A stretch of DNA of 64,000 nt, from assembly GCF_024195295.1 (NCBI RefSeq), contig NZ_JAMFTH010000004.1:62001-126000 (forward strand), written 5' to 3'. Positions 1-7,919 of the stretch are shown here, in pieces; position 1 is the stretch's first letter, and every line of letters begins with the position of its first letter. The position numbers and the translations under genes were made by a program. The notes beneath the pieces were generated by a model, which was given only the letters and a program-made list of their open reading frames with translations, did not search any database and was not told the origin of the DNA. Origin of the DNA: Gilvimarinus xylanilyticus (GTDB lineage: Bacteria; Pseudomonadota; Gammaproteobacteria; Pseudomonadales; Cellvibrionaceae).

Positions 1-965
1 AAGGTCATAATCTCCAGCTGGTAGCCGGCGGGTAAGCTTTGCTGCAGCTGCTCGATTTTTGCTTTGACCTGATGGCCATAGTCGAGCACGCTGCGCCCAT
101 CCAGCATAGAAATCGCCAAGACTATCGCCCGCCTGCCATTAAAATAGGCGGTTTGGCTGACAGGCTCTTGGTAGCCGCGCTCGATATCGCCCAAATCTCC
201 CAGGCGTATGGAACCGCCGGTACCGGGCAGTTTAATCTCGGCGTTGGCCAAATCATCCAAACTGTCATAGGCCCCGCTTACCTGTACGGCAAAACGCTGG
301 GGGCCGGCCTCCATCTCTGCCGCGGGCGGCAAAATATTGCGCTGCTGTAACTGCGAGGTTAACTGTCCCGGCGACAGGCCCAGCTCTGCCAGACGCGCCT
401 CGGGTAAATTAATATAAATCCGCTCGGCCTGGACGCCTAACAGCTCGACCCGCTTACTGCCCTCCAAGGAATACAACTCAGCGCGAATATGCTCGGCCAT
501 TTCCAACTGCTCGGCGTGGCTGTAGACATCGGATGACAGCGCCGCTGTAACCACGGCCACATCGCCAAAGTCGTCGTTAAACACCGTTTTTTGCGTACCC
601 TCGGGCAGGGATGTATAGGCGGTGGAAATTTTTTGCCGCACCTCGTCCCAAATTTGGTCCAGATCAAAAAATTCGTCGCGAATTTCGATATGAATTAACG
701 AGCGTCCGCGCATGGAAGTGGAACGGATAGACTCCACCTGCCCCACTTCGCGAATGCTCGCCTCAAGGGGTTTGGTAATTTTCTCTTCGACCTGCTCTGC
801 CGAGAGGCCAGGAAAGGCGGTACTAGCCAAAGCCTCGCGAATGATAATTTTGGGGTCTTCGCGCGCCGGCAAGGTGAAGTAGTTGCTGAGGCCAAACAGC
901 ACGGAAAGCACCAGGCACAGCAACAGGACCGGGCGATAGCGATAGGCGAGCTGGGAAATATTCAT
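1..965 (-). CDS. RND-family efflux pump inner-membrane subunit (3' part outside window)
   Basis: Inner-membrane proton-driven efflux permease of the AcrB/HAE-1-like RND group. About 321 N-terminal residues are present: first membrane helix at about residues 10-30, then an AREDP motif just after it, as is usual in RND pumps of this branch, and the start of the periplasmic porter domain. The remaining two thirds lie beyond base 1. The ATG overlaps the stop of the upstream membrane-fusion gene by one base (TAATG), so the two are translationally coupled. Family is clear from the N-terminus; substrate cannot be told. Confidence 0.88.
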   Translation of the reverse strand, partial: MNISQLAYRYRPVLLLCLVLSVLFGLSNYFTLPAREDPKIIIREALASTAFPGLSAEQVEEKITKPLEASIREVGQVESIRSTSMRGRSLIHIEIRDEFFDLDQIWDEVRQKISTAYTSLPEGTQKTVFNDDFGDVAVVTAALSSDVYSHAEQLEMAEHIRAELYSLEGSKRVELLGVQAERIYINLPEARLAELGLSPGQLTSQLQQRNILPPAAEMEAGPQRFAVQVSGAYDSLDDLANAEIKLPGTGGSIRLGDLGDIERGYQEPVSQTAYFNGRRAIVLAISMLDGRSVLDYGHQVKAKIEQLQQSLPAGYQLEIMT

Positions 966-2086
966 TAATTAAAACGCTCCGGTCCCTGGCCCAGAATCGC
1001 CACTGTTTGCCCCGGCGCAACAAACTCGGCGCCGCGCGCCACAATCTTATCCCCGGGCATCAGAGAGCCGCGCACCTCGGCCAGTTTTACTCGCGGCTCA
1101 ATCAGCTCTATATCCACCCGCTCGAGAGTATTGTCGGGGTTTATGCGCAGCACATACACACTTTCGTTATCACCGTGTACCAATGCGGTTAAAGGAACCA
1201 GCAGCGTTCCCTGGTGAGCAGCAGCGCTGCGAGCGGGAGACAGCAGAACCTGAGCGGTCATGCCCGAGCGCAGCTCGTTACTGGCGCCCTCTACCGCCAA
1301 TACCAAGGGGTAATTGTTGGATGATTCGGGACGGGTGCCAATGTGCTCAATGATCGCGGTGCGACGCTCGTTATCCAGCGCGGGGATCACCACTTGCTGC
1401 TCGCTGCCGCGCTCCAGCTTGCTGACCATGGCCTCGGGCACGTGGGTGTAGACTTCAAAACCGCCGCGCTCGGAAATGGCCTCGAGCACAGGCTCGTTGG
1501 GGCTGATGCGCTGGGCCGGTTCGGCCAACCGATCGCTGATAGAGCCCGCAAAGGGGGCGCGTAGCTGAGTCAAAGCCACATCGCGCTCGGCAATGCTGAC
1601 CGATGCCTGGGCAGAACTGAGCCGCGATTGCGCGGTATCCAGAGCGGCGCGAGCGGCATCCAAATTCGCCTTGCTGACAAACCCTTTTCCCTGTAATTCT
1701 TGCAGCCGGTCAAAGTCCAGCTGCTTTTCCGTCAGCGCAGCTTGCGCTTCGGTGGCCGACGCCTGGGCCTGATTGAGCACCAGCTGATAGCGCTCGGCGT
1801 TCAAGCTGGCCAGTACCTGCCCCTGCTCGACCGCGTCGCCGACATCGACGTGGATGGCCGATATTTCACCGCCCACTTCAAAACTGAGCACGGTGCGCTC
1901 TACCGCGCGTAAACGGCCGCTAAGACTTACCTGACTGGCGCCATTGGCCGCTTTAACCTGGGCGGCATCTACCAGGCGAGGTTGCGGCGGCTCGGCTGAG
2001 GACGGTTTGTCATTACAACCCGATATAAGTGCTGCACCCAGGACGAGCACCCCTAGCCGGGACCACTGTTTAAATGACGGCTTCAC
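965..2086 (-). CDS. RND efflux periplasmic adaptor (membrane fusion) lipoprotein
   Basis: HlyD/AcrA-type adaptor joining the RND pump to an outer-membrane channel. A lipobox (LISGC) early in the protein predicts a lipid-anchored periplasmic protein; a coiled-coil hairpin (about residues 90-165) is flanked by lipoyl and beta-barrel segments. I place the start at the GTG at 2086 because a strong GGAGG lies 5 bases upstream and because the earlier in-frame ATG at 2125 falls inside the palindromic operator at 2117-2153, making it an unlikely translated codon. It is the first gene of a pump operon whose second gene is the truncated RND subunit. Confidence 0.87.
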   Translation of the reverse strand: MKPSFKQWSRLGVLVLGAALISGCNDKPSSAEPPQPRLVDAAQVKAANGASQVSLSGRLRAVERTVLSFEVGGEISAIHVDVGDAVEQGQVLASLNAERYQLVLNQAQASATEAQAALTEKQLDFDRLQELQGKGFVSKANLDAARAALDTAQSRLSSAQASVSIAERDVALTQLRAPFAGSISDRLAEPAQRISPNEPVLEAISERGGFEVYTHVPEAMVSKLERGSEQQVVIPALDNERRTAIIEHIGTRPESSNNYPLVLAVEGASNELRSGMTAQVLLSPARSAAAHQGTLLVPLTALVHGDNESVYVLRINPDNTLERVDIELIEPRVKLAEVRGSLMPGDKIVARGAEFVAPGQTVAILGQGPERFN

Positions 2087-2116
2087 TCCCACCTCCGGGA
2101 TTATTTGCGGATAGGA

Positions 2117-2153
2117 TTTAATCAAACGATTAACATATAATCATTTGATTAAA
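2117..2153 (-). promoter_or_regulatory. Tandem palindromic operator upstream of RND operon
   Basis: Two copies of AATC-N4-GATT with A/T flanks (TTAATCAAACGATTAA and ATAATCATTTGATTAA) have centres 19 bp apart, about two helical turns; the outer arms TTTAATCAAA (2117-2126) and TTTGATTAAA (2144-2153) are also perfect inverted repeats. The position, just upstream of the efflux adaptor start, is what is expected for a TetR/AcrR-type repressor controlling the pump. No such regulator gene lies in the window, so the regulator identity is inference. Confidence 0.6.
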
Positions 2154-2160
2154 TTTGCAA

Positions 2161-3975
2161 TCACTGGGAGTCCTCATCGCGGCGTTTTTGCGCGTCTTCC
2201 TGCAACACGCGGCGCAACTCGTCCAGATTTTTGCGAATCGCGCGGCCGTAGCTTTTGTCATCGCCCCACACCCGCGCCAGTTTACGCAGTGAATTTTCAT
2301 CGTGGGTTTCAAACAACTGCCCGGCCCGCTCGGCAGCCTCGGTGCTCAAACCCAGCTCTTTTAAGGCATCCACCCCGAGCTTTAGGGCCGAATGGAAGGT
2401 CTCGCGACGCAAACCAGTCACATTGGCCGCAATCAGCTTATAAGCGTGGCTGCGATCGATGGCACGTACTAAAATTTTTAAATGCGGAAAGCTGCGCTGG
2501 GCGGTATCCACAATACGCATAGCGCGCTCGGGCTCATCCACCGCGACGATAAGTAAAGTGGCCTGATCACCGCCCGCGGCGCGCAGTAAATCTTTGCGCG
2601 AGGCATCGCCGTAATAGACCTGCGACCCGAAACGACGCACCAGCTCCACTTGCCCCGGACTGTGATCGAGAATGGTCAGCTGGTAACCCTGAGCCGACAA
2701 CAACCGGCCGATAATCTGACCAAAGCGTCCGTAGCCCGCAATAATCACATGCTCACTGGGCGGAATACTCTCATCGGCAAAACTGGCCGTGCTTTTCTTG
2801 CGCCCAGTGCGCGAAAAGAGTGTTTCGTACGCAGCGAGTAGTAACGGCGTTAACAGCATAGACAGCGCCACCACCAGAATCACCAAATCGCCCACCTCAG
2901 GGCTAAACACCTGATTGGCGTTGGCCGCCGCGACAATCACAAAGGCAAACTCGCCCCCCTGCGCCAAAGCTAAGCTAAACAGTAACCCGCGCCACTTGCC
3001 CATTTTAAAAATCGCCGCCAACAGCATAAGCACCAGCAGCTTCGCCGCCACCAGGCCCACCACGGACAAACCCATAACCACCGGTTTATCCAGCAGCAAG
3101 TCGAAATCAATGCCCGCGCCCACGGTGATAAAAAATAGCCCCAACAACAAACCTTTAAAGGGCTCTATATCCGCTTCAATTTCATGGCGATATTCACAAT
3201 CGGCCAAAACCACCCCGGCAATAAAAGCCCCCAGGGCGGGCGACAGACCAATGGACTGCATGAGCACCGTAATGGCCACCACAATAAACAGTGCAAAAGC
3301 GGTAAATATTTCTCGCGTGTCGGTTTCGGCAATTTTGCGAAAGATAGGCGCCGCTAAGAAGCGCCCCGCCAGAATCACTGCGGCAATAGTGGTCAGGCTG
3401 ATAAACACTTGCACACTGGCAGGCAAGCTCTCGATTAGGCTGTGGCTTTCCATGGGCGAATCGCTGCTAGCGACATTCGACAGCAAAGGCAATAGCGCCA
3501 AGATGGGAATAATGGCGATATCCTGAAACAGCAATACCGAAAACGTATTGTTGCCCGCCGGCGTGTTCAACAAACCGCGCTCTTGCAGCGATTGCAGCAC
3601 AATGGCGGTGGAAGATAACGCCAAAGCCAGACCAATCGCCAGCGCGCTGCGCCAGTCAAGATCGCTTACCGCCATAACCAGCAAGGTGATTAGCCCGGCA
3701 CTCAGCACCACTTGCAAGCCGCCCAACCCGAGAATCGGGCGGCGCATATCCCACAGGCGGCTGGGCTGCAACTCCAGGCCAATCAGAAACAGCATCATCA
3801 CCACGCCAAACTCGGCGACATGCATGACATCCGTCTGATCTCCTACCAGCGACAGAGCGTAGGGACCGATTAAAACCCCGGCCAACAAATACCCCAGCAC
3901 CGCGCCCAGGCCCGCGCGCTTAGCCAAGGGCACCGCGATAATAGCGGCGCACAAATAAATTAGGGCATTAATCAT
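2161..3975 (-). CDS. CPA2 monovalent cation:proton antiporter, KefB/KefC-like
   Basis: Membrane antiporter of about 604 residues: a roughly 12-helix Na/H-exchanger domain (residues 1-380) followed by a cytoplasmic TrkA-N/RCK nucleotide-binding domain (GYGRFGQIIG Rossmann motif) and a charged tail, the architecture and length of KefB/KefC potassium efflux proteins. The start ATG at 3975 has GGAG 8 bases upstream; an ATG two codons earlier is too close to it. No KefF/KefG quinone-reductase partner is adjacent, so glutathione gating is uncertain. Confidence 0.87.
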   Translation of the reverse strand: MINALIYLCAAIIAVPLAKRAGLGAVLGYLLAGVLIGPYALSLVGDQTDVMHVAEFGVVMMLFLIGLELQPSRLWDMRRPILGLGGLQVVLSAGLITLLVMAVSDLDWRSALAIGLALALSSTAIVLQSLQERGLLNTPAGNNTFSVLLFQDIAIIPILALLPLLSNVASSDSPMESHSLIESLPASVQVFISLTTIAAVILAGRFLAAPIFRKIAETDTREIFTAFALFIVVAITVLMQSIGLSPALGAFIAGVVLADCEYRHEIEADIEPFKGLLLGLFFITVGAGIDFDLLLDKPVVMGLSVVGLVAAKLLVLMLLAAIFKMGKWRGLLFSLALAQGGEFAFVIVAAANANQVFSPEVGDLVILVVALSMLLTPLLLAAYETLFSRTGRKKSTASFADESIPPSEHVIIAGYGRFGQIIGRLLSAQGYQLTILDHSPGQVELVRRFGSQVYYGDASRKDLLRAAGGDQATLLIVAVDEPERAMRIVDTAQRSFPHLKILVRAIDRSHAYKLIAANVTGLRRETFHSALKLGVDALKELGLSTEAAERAGQLFETHDENSLRKLARVWGDDKSYGRAIRKNLDELRRVLQEDAQKRRDEDSQ

Positions 3976-3996
3976 TGCCATCACTCCGTTCTATAC

Positions 3997-4319
3997 TGTT
4001 AGGGCCTGTTAACACTAATTAAATGCGCCTGCTGGAAGCCAGTTTTGTTTCCAGCTAGGCGCCGTGAGCGAAGTTTGGTTATTCCAAATAAGCGATCGGC
4101 AACAACGCTGGGAACAAAACTGGCTCCAGCCCTTCGGGTTGCGGCTAAAAATCCGCCACCCTGCGTCGCCTGCATGGACGCAGGTGAGGCGCGAGAGCAG
4201 GATGCGGTAAGCTTTGCTCGTCGTTCATTTGGAATAACCAAACCACTCTCCTCGCGCCTTGATTGGCAAATTTTTAGTCGCAACAGGCTGCATTTAATTA
4301 GTGTTAACAGGCCCTAACA
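3997..4319. mobile_element. Palindromic MITE-like element, 323 bp
   Basis: The ends are 30-bp perfect inverted repeats (3997-4026 and 4290-4319; outer sequence TGTTAGGGCCTGTTAACACT). Inside are nested inverted pairs: TTTGGTTATTCCAAAT near 4075 against ATTTGGAATAACCAAA near 4228, and CCAGTTTTGTTTCC near 4041 against GGAACAAAACTGG near 4110. Neither strand has a credible gene; open frames on both strands run out into the repeat and both end in the same peptide. No clear target-site duplication was found. It fills the gap between the antiporter and dehydratase genes and looks like a non-autonomous transposable element. Confidence 0.72.
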
Positions 4320-4346
4320 CATTCCCAAAGGAGGTTTATTCTCCCT

Positions 4347-5906
4347 ATGATCACTATAACCGACATTCGCGTTACCGCCGTTGCCGCACCACCTACAGGC
4401 TTTGGTGGTGACCCCCGAAATATCGCCCAAGGCGGCCCGACTTATGCCAACGTCTATTTACAGGTGTTTACCTCCGACCCCGACCTAGTGGGCAGCAGCA
4501 TTATTTTCACCAACGGTCGCGGCTTAAAAGAGCAGTGCCAGTTAACCGAACAACTGGCGCGCCATTTTTTGCTTGACCCGACCTTAGATGTGAGCCAGCT
4601 GCACCAAGATTTTAACTTTGCCACCATCGTCCAAAAAATGCTGCAGGACCCCGACTACGCCTGGCTGGGCAGCGTGGGCATGTCGCGCATGGCGATTGGC
4701 GCGGTGATTAACGCGCTCTGGGACCTGTTCAGCCGTCAGCAGCAACTGCCAGCCTGGCACGCATTACTGAACCTGGGGCCCGAGCAACTGGTGGCGTTAA
4801 TCGACTTTGAGCCCATTGCCGATGTGCTCTCACCCGACGAAGCACTCGCCATGCTGCAAGAGGCACAAACCGGCTTAGCCGAGCGCTGCGACGACATCTA
4901 CGCCCAGGGCTTACTGGCCTACAATACCGCCGGCTGGAGCGGCATTGCCATTGATACCCTGTGCGAGCAAGTTCAATCTTTGTGCGAACGCGGCTGGCCT
5001 ATGGTTAAGGTCAAGGTCGGTGCCGGTTTCGCCCAAGCTCGCCTGCAAGCTGTGGATGAGCGCCAGTGGCTAACCCGCGCCCAGCTCGATGCTCTGGCCG
5101 AGCGCAGCGCCGCCGAGGACATTGAACGGCTTAACGCAGTCTTTAGCACTATTGAGCAAAACGATAGGCGCGCAAGCAAAATGACCGTGGCGGTAGACAG
5201 CAACCAAATATTCGATCCTCAAAGTGCTATCGTATTTATCCGCCATCTGGCCCGCGGGCTTTACGCCATTAATCCCACCTACCAGATACAGTGGTTTGAA
5301 GAGCCCACCAATCCCCATTCGGCGCTCGGCCACATTCAAATCGAGCAGGCCTTACAGCGGGACTTTGACGACCTAAACCCGCCCTTAAGAGCGCCGGTAT
5401 CCACGGGCGAACAGGCCAGCTGCCCCAGTGTGTTTAAAGATCTACTCTTTGCCTACACCGACCCTGCCCAGGGCAGCGCCTCATTACCCGTTCTGCAAAT
5501 GGACTACTGCCGGGTGGCGGGTATTGCCGACAACCTGGCGATTTTGCTGCTGGCGCAAAAGGCACGAAACAATGGCCACCGGGTTCGTATCTGTCCTCAC
5601 GCTGGCGGCATTGGCCTGTGCGAGGGCGTACGCCATGTGCAGGCAATCAAGCAGGCGCTGTTTGGCAAAGACAATGGCAACGGGCAACTAGACATTCTCG
5701 AGTTTGTCGAAGAACCCACCCGCAGCGTGCACGAAGGGATTTTTACCCAGCCGGCGCAGGTGGTTAACGGCCACTACCAAATGTGCACGGCCCCGGGGGT
5801 GGGCGTTGACTACACCGAAGCGGGCCTTGCGCAATACCAGCTTCCCGGCGGCAGCGCCTGGCAGAGCGAATCGCTGCAACCGCTGGCGCGGCAGATTAGC
5901 CCTTAA
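4347..5906 (+). CDS. Enolase-superfamily sugar-acid dehydratase, L-fuconate dehydratase/ENOSF1-like
   Basis: Probably removes water from a sugar acid such as L-fuconate by Mg-assisted proton abstraction. Active-site pieces are all visible: K221-x-K223, metal ligands D284 (VDSN), E318 (WFEEP) and E355 (STGEQ), and H418 (CPHAGG). The IDF...DVL...EAL segment near 152-167 and the C-terminal half closely follow the human ENOSF1/bacterial FucD layout. At 519 residues it is much longer than the ~430-440 usual; the surplus sits mainly between the KxK lysines and D284 (about 228-278) and around 340-382. It stands alone, with no other fucose-pathway genes nearby, so the substrate is unproven. Confidence 0.78.
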   Translation: MITITDIRVTAVAAPPTGFGGDPRNIAQGGPTYANVYLQVFTSDPDLVGSSIIFTNGRGLKEQCQLTEQLARHFLLDPTLDVSQLHQDFNFATIVQKMLQDPDYAWLGSVGMSRMAIGAVINALWDLFSRQQQLPAWHALLNLGPEQLVALIDFEPIADVLSPDEALAMLQEAQTGLAERCDDIYAQGLLAYNTAGWSGIAIDTLCEQVQSLCERGWPMVKVKVGAGFAQARLQAVDERQWLTRAQLDALAERSAAEDIERLNAVFSTIEQNDRRASKMTVAVDSNQIFDPQSAIVFIRHLARGLYAINPTYQIQWFEEPTNPHSALGHIQIEQALQRDFDDLNPPLRAPVSTGEQASCPSVFKDLLFAYTDPAQGSASLPVLQMDYCRVAGIADNLAILLLAQKARNNGHRVRICPHAGGIGLCEGVRHVQAIKQALFGKDNGNGQLDILEFVEEPTRSVHEGIFTQPAQVVNGHYQMCTAPGVGVDYTEAGLAQYQLPGGSAWQSESLQPLARQISP

Positions 5907-5912
5907 CCCGCC

Positions 5913-5939
5913 GCCTGATAGGGCTTAGCCCCATCAGGC
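5913..5939. terminator. Hairpin between convergent genes
   Basis: GCCTGAT-GGGC / GCCC-ATCAGGC form a strong stem with a tiny loop directly after the dehydratase stop and before the convergent mscS stop. No real T tract follows on either strand, so it may act as a weak bidirectional terminator or a transcript 3'-end stabiliser. Confidence 0.5.
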
Positions 5940-5951
5940 ATAACTGTCACC

Positions 5952-7409
5952 TTACTTTTGCTCGCTCGCCTCACCGTCGTTCGCGGCACTGGCCTGGGCG
6001 TCCGGCATCTCTTGCACCGCAATGCGGGCGGCCGGCGCCGAGCCGTCTTTGTCTTCGCCAAAGTAGAGCGTTTGATGGGGAAACGGTATTTCAATATTGC
6101 GCTCATCAAACGCGTATTTCATGCGGCGGTTAAACTCTCGCCCCACCTGCCACTGCTTTATCGGCTTAGTCATAATGCGCGCTTTAATCACAATTGCACT
6201 ATCGGCAAACTGATCAACCCCTAGAATTTCTATGGGCTCAATAATCAGATCTTTGTATTCATCCTCTTCCTGCATTTCAGCGCCAATCTCCTTGAGCACC
6301 TCAATCACTTCATCCGGACTTTCGCGGTAGGCCACGCCGACATTAAACATGTAATAGCTGAACTCTTTGGTGTAGTTCTCTACCACTTTAATTTCGCCGC
6401 AGGGCACGGTGTATACCCGCCCATCCAGATCGCGCAGCTGCACTTTGCGCAGGGTAATTTTTTCCACAATACCTGTCTTACCCCCGACGCCTGCAACATC
6501 GCCAACCTGTATCAGGTCTTCGAAAATCAGAATAAAGCCGTTTAGCACATCTTTAATCAACGCCTGAGCCCCGAAACCCACGGCAATACCCACCACCCCG
6601 GCACTGGCAAGCAGCGGCGTGACATCTACCCCCAGCTCGGAAATCAGGGTGATACCAAAGATCACCACCAAGGTGCCGTAAAGGATATTGCGAACAATCG
6701 GTAAAAGCGTATTAATGCGGGCACTGCCGCGGCTGGACAACCGATAAAAGTAGCGTTCAGCGGCGGTGACAACCACCTCAAACACCACCATGGTGACAAT
6801 CAGGCCAATGGTGAAACTCAGTAAGCGGGTAGACCAGCCGGTTATTCCCTCGACAATTTTTGTGTTGGAGCTATCGCCCCACCACACCACCACCAGGGCC
6901 AAACAGGCGAACAGCACTGTGAGCAGAATAAGGGAGAAGTTACTTAAGCGGTGATACAGCTTAATACGCTTGATATTGCCCGGCAGGCGGGTGCGCTGGC
7001 GCAGCTTGCCGTACAGCTTCCGATTACCCACGCGAATTAAAATAATAATGACAAAGGCGATAACGCCGACCACTGCCGAGGCGAGCGCATGAGCCGACCA
7101 ACTGCTGGTAAAGCCGAAGCTTGCGAGAAATTTTTCTACCACGCTCTGCCACGACTCGGTCACCGCCGAGACGTTTATCACTTCATTGACATCCACGCCG
7201 ACCGATTCCGACTGGCCACTGCTAGAGGCCTGCTCGCTGGCGCGGCTGGACGCACTACTGGCACTGCTTGAGGAAGACTCTTGGGTAAACTGCTCGGCAA
7301 TGGCCTGAATCTGAGCCTCAACACTTTGATTAGCCGCTAGCCCCAAAAGTAATACTAAAATCATGAGGAATCTTGGTAGGGGGTTGGCGCCACACCCGGG
7401 CAAGTCCAT
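5952..7409 (-). CDS. Mechanosensitive channel, MscS family
   Basis: About 485 residues: a signal-like hydrophobic N-terminus, a Ser-rich segment (residues 40-60), then four to five membrane helices and a classic MscS core with the pore helix (GVVGIAVGFGAQALIKDVLNG region), the beta domain and alpha/beta vestibule. Such channels open under membrane tension to release osmolytes. The start ATG at 7409 has AGAGG 9 bases upstream. The tail ends in an Ala/Glu-rich extension. A terminator just upstream suggests it is transcribed separately from the lipoprotein gene. Confidence 0.9.
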   Translation of the reverse strand: MDLPGCGANPLPRFLMILVLLLGLAANQSVEAQIQAIAEQFTQESSSSSASSASSRASEQASSSGQSESVGVDVNEVINVSAVTESWQSVVEKFLASFGFTSSWSAHALASAVVGVIAFVIIILIRVGNRKLYGKLRQRTRLPGNIKRIKLYHRLSNFSLILLTVLFACLALVVVWWGDSSNTKIVEGITGWSTRLLSFTIGLIVTMVVFEVVVTAAERYFYRLSSRGSARINTLLPIVRNILYGTLVVIFGITLISELGVDVTPLLASAGVVGIAVGFGAQALIKDVLNGFILIFEDLIQVGDVAGVGGKTGIVEKITLRKVQLRDLDGRVYTVPCGEIKVVENYTKEFSYYMFNVGVAYRESPDEVIEVLKEIGAEMQEEDEYKDLIIEPIEILGVDQFADSAIVIKARIMTKPIKQWQVGREFNRRMKYAFDERNIEIPFPHQTLYFGEDKDGSAPAARIAVQEMPDAQASAANDGEASEQK

Positions 7410-7441
7410 AATCGAATACCTCTTTGCTCCATACATACAAA

Positions 7442-7468
7442 AACAGCGGCCCGGTTTGGGCCGCTGTT
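7442..7468 (-). terminator. Rho-independent terminator of the small lipoprotein gene
   Basis: On the minus strand AACAGCGGCCC pairs with GGGCCGCTGTT and is followed by five T. It lies 55 bases after the small lipoprotein stop and 33 bases before mscS. Confidence 0.8.
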
Positions 7469-7523
7469 CGCGGTCAGTCTAGCAAAACCTTAGCAATCTT
7501 CGCCAGACACTGCTTCGCTGACA

Positions 7524-7697
7524 TTAATTGACGGCATCTTCGACTTCATCAGCCGCATCATCCATAGCATCGCCTGTTTCTTCTGCGGCGTTATCGAGGT
7601 TTTCACCCATTTCTTCTGCAGGGCCATCATTGGTGTCACAGGCGGCCAGTGGCAGGGCGAACATCATCATCAGCATCAAACGTTTGAACATTGTCAT
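7524..7697 (-). CDS. Small acidic entericidin-like lipoprotein
   Basis: A 57-residue product: a Met-rich signal peptide ending in lipobox LAAC, then a short mature part made of repeated Asp/Glu/Ala segments (DNAAEETGDAMDDAADEV). It resembles entericidin/small osmotic-stress lipoproteins by size and plan, not by specific sequence. The ATG at 7697 has GGAG 7 bases upstream; longer upstream frames lack such a site. A sigma-54 promoter match lies about 80 bp upstream, linking it to the regulon described in the findings. Confidence 0.75.
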   Translation of the reverse strand: MTMFKRLMLMMMFALPLAACDTNDGPAEEMGENLDNAAEETGDAMDDAADEVEDAVN

Positions 7698-7773
7698 TTT
7701 CAAGCTCCTTTTACTTTCGTAGGTATCGTTATTGCGAGAGGGTGAAAGCCCTCGAGCGTTACATCTGGATACA

Positions 7774-7789
7774 AGCTTAAAGCGTGCCA
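7774..7789 (-). promoter_or_regulatory. Sigma-54 (-24/-12) promoter match before small lipoprotein
   Basis: Minus strand TGGCACGCTTTAAGCT: complete -24 element, GG and GC separated by exactly 10 bases, -12 element AAGCT. The predicted start is near 7764, about 66 bases before the gene. Confidence 0.62.
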
Positions 7790-7919
7790 ACTTTTAAATA
7801 TCCTTAAAAACGGCGATAAAACAACGAATTCGCCGTATTCTTAAGGCTTTACACCTGCCGTAAGCCACGATGGGTAACGGCCTAGCTGCACGACACATGC
7901 AAGAATTACAAAAACAAGG

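Noticed and set aside
2915-3526. 203-codon open frame on the plus strand
   Set aside because: Lies fully antisense to the KefB-like antiporter and has low-complexity Ser/Thr/Lys composition typical of a shadow frame.
3999-4317. Two overlapping open frames, one per strand, of 90 and 94 codons
   Set aside because: They lie in the palindromic element and encode the same terminal peptide because of the inverted repeats; no ribosome site.
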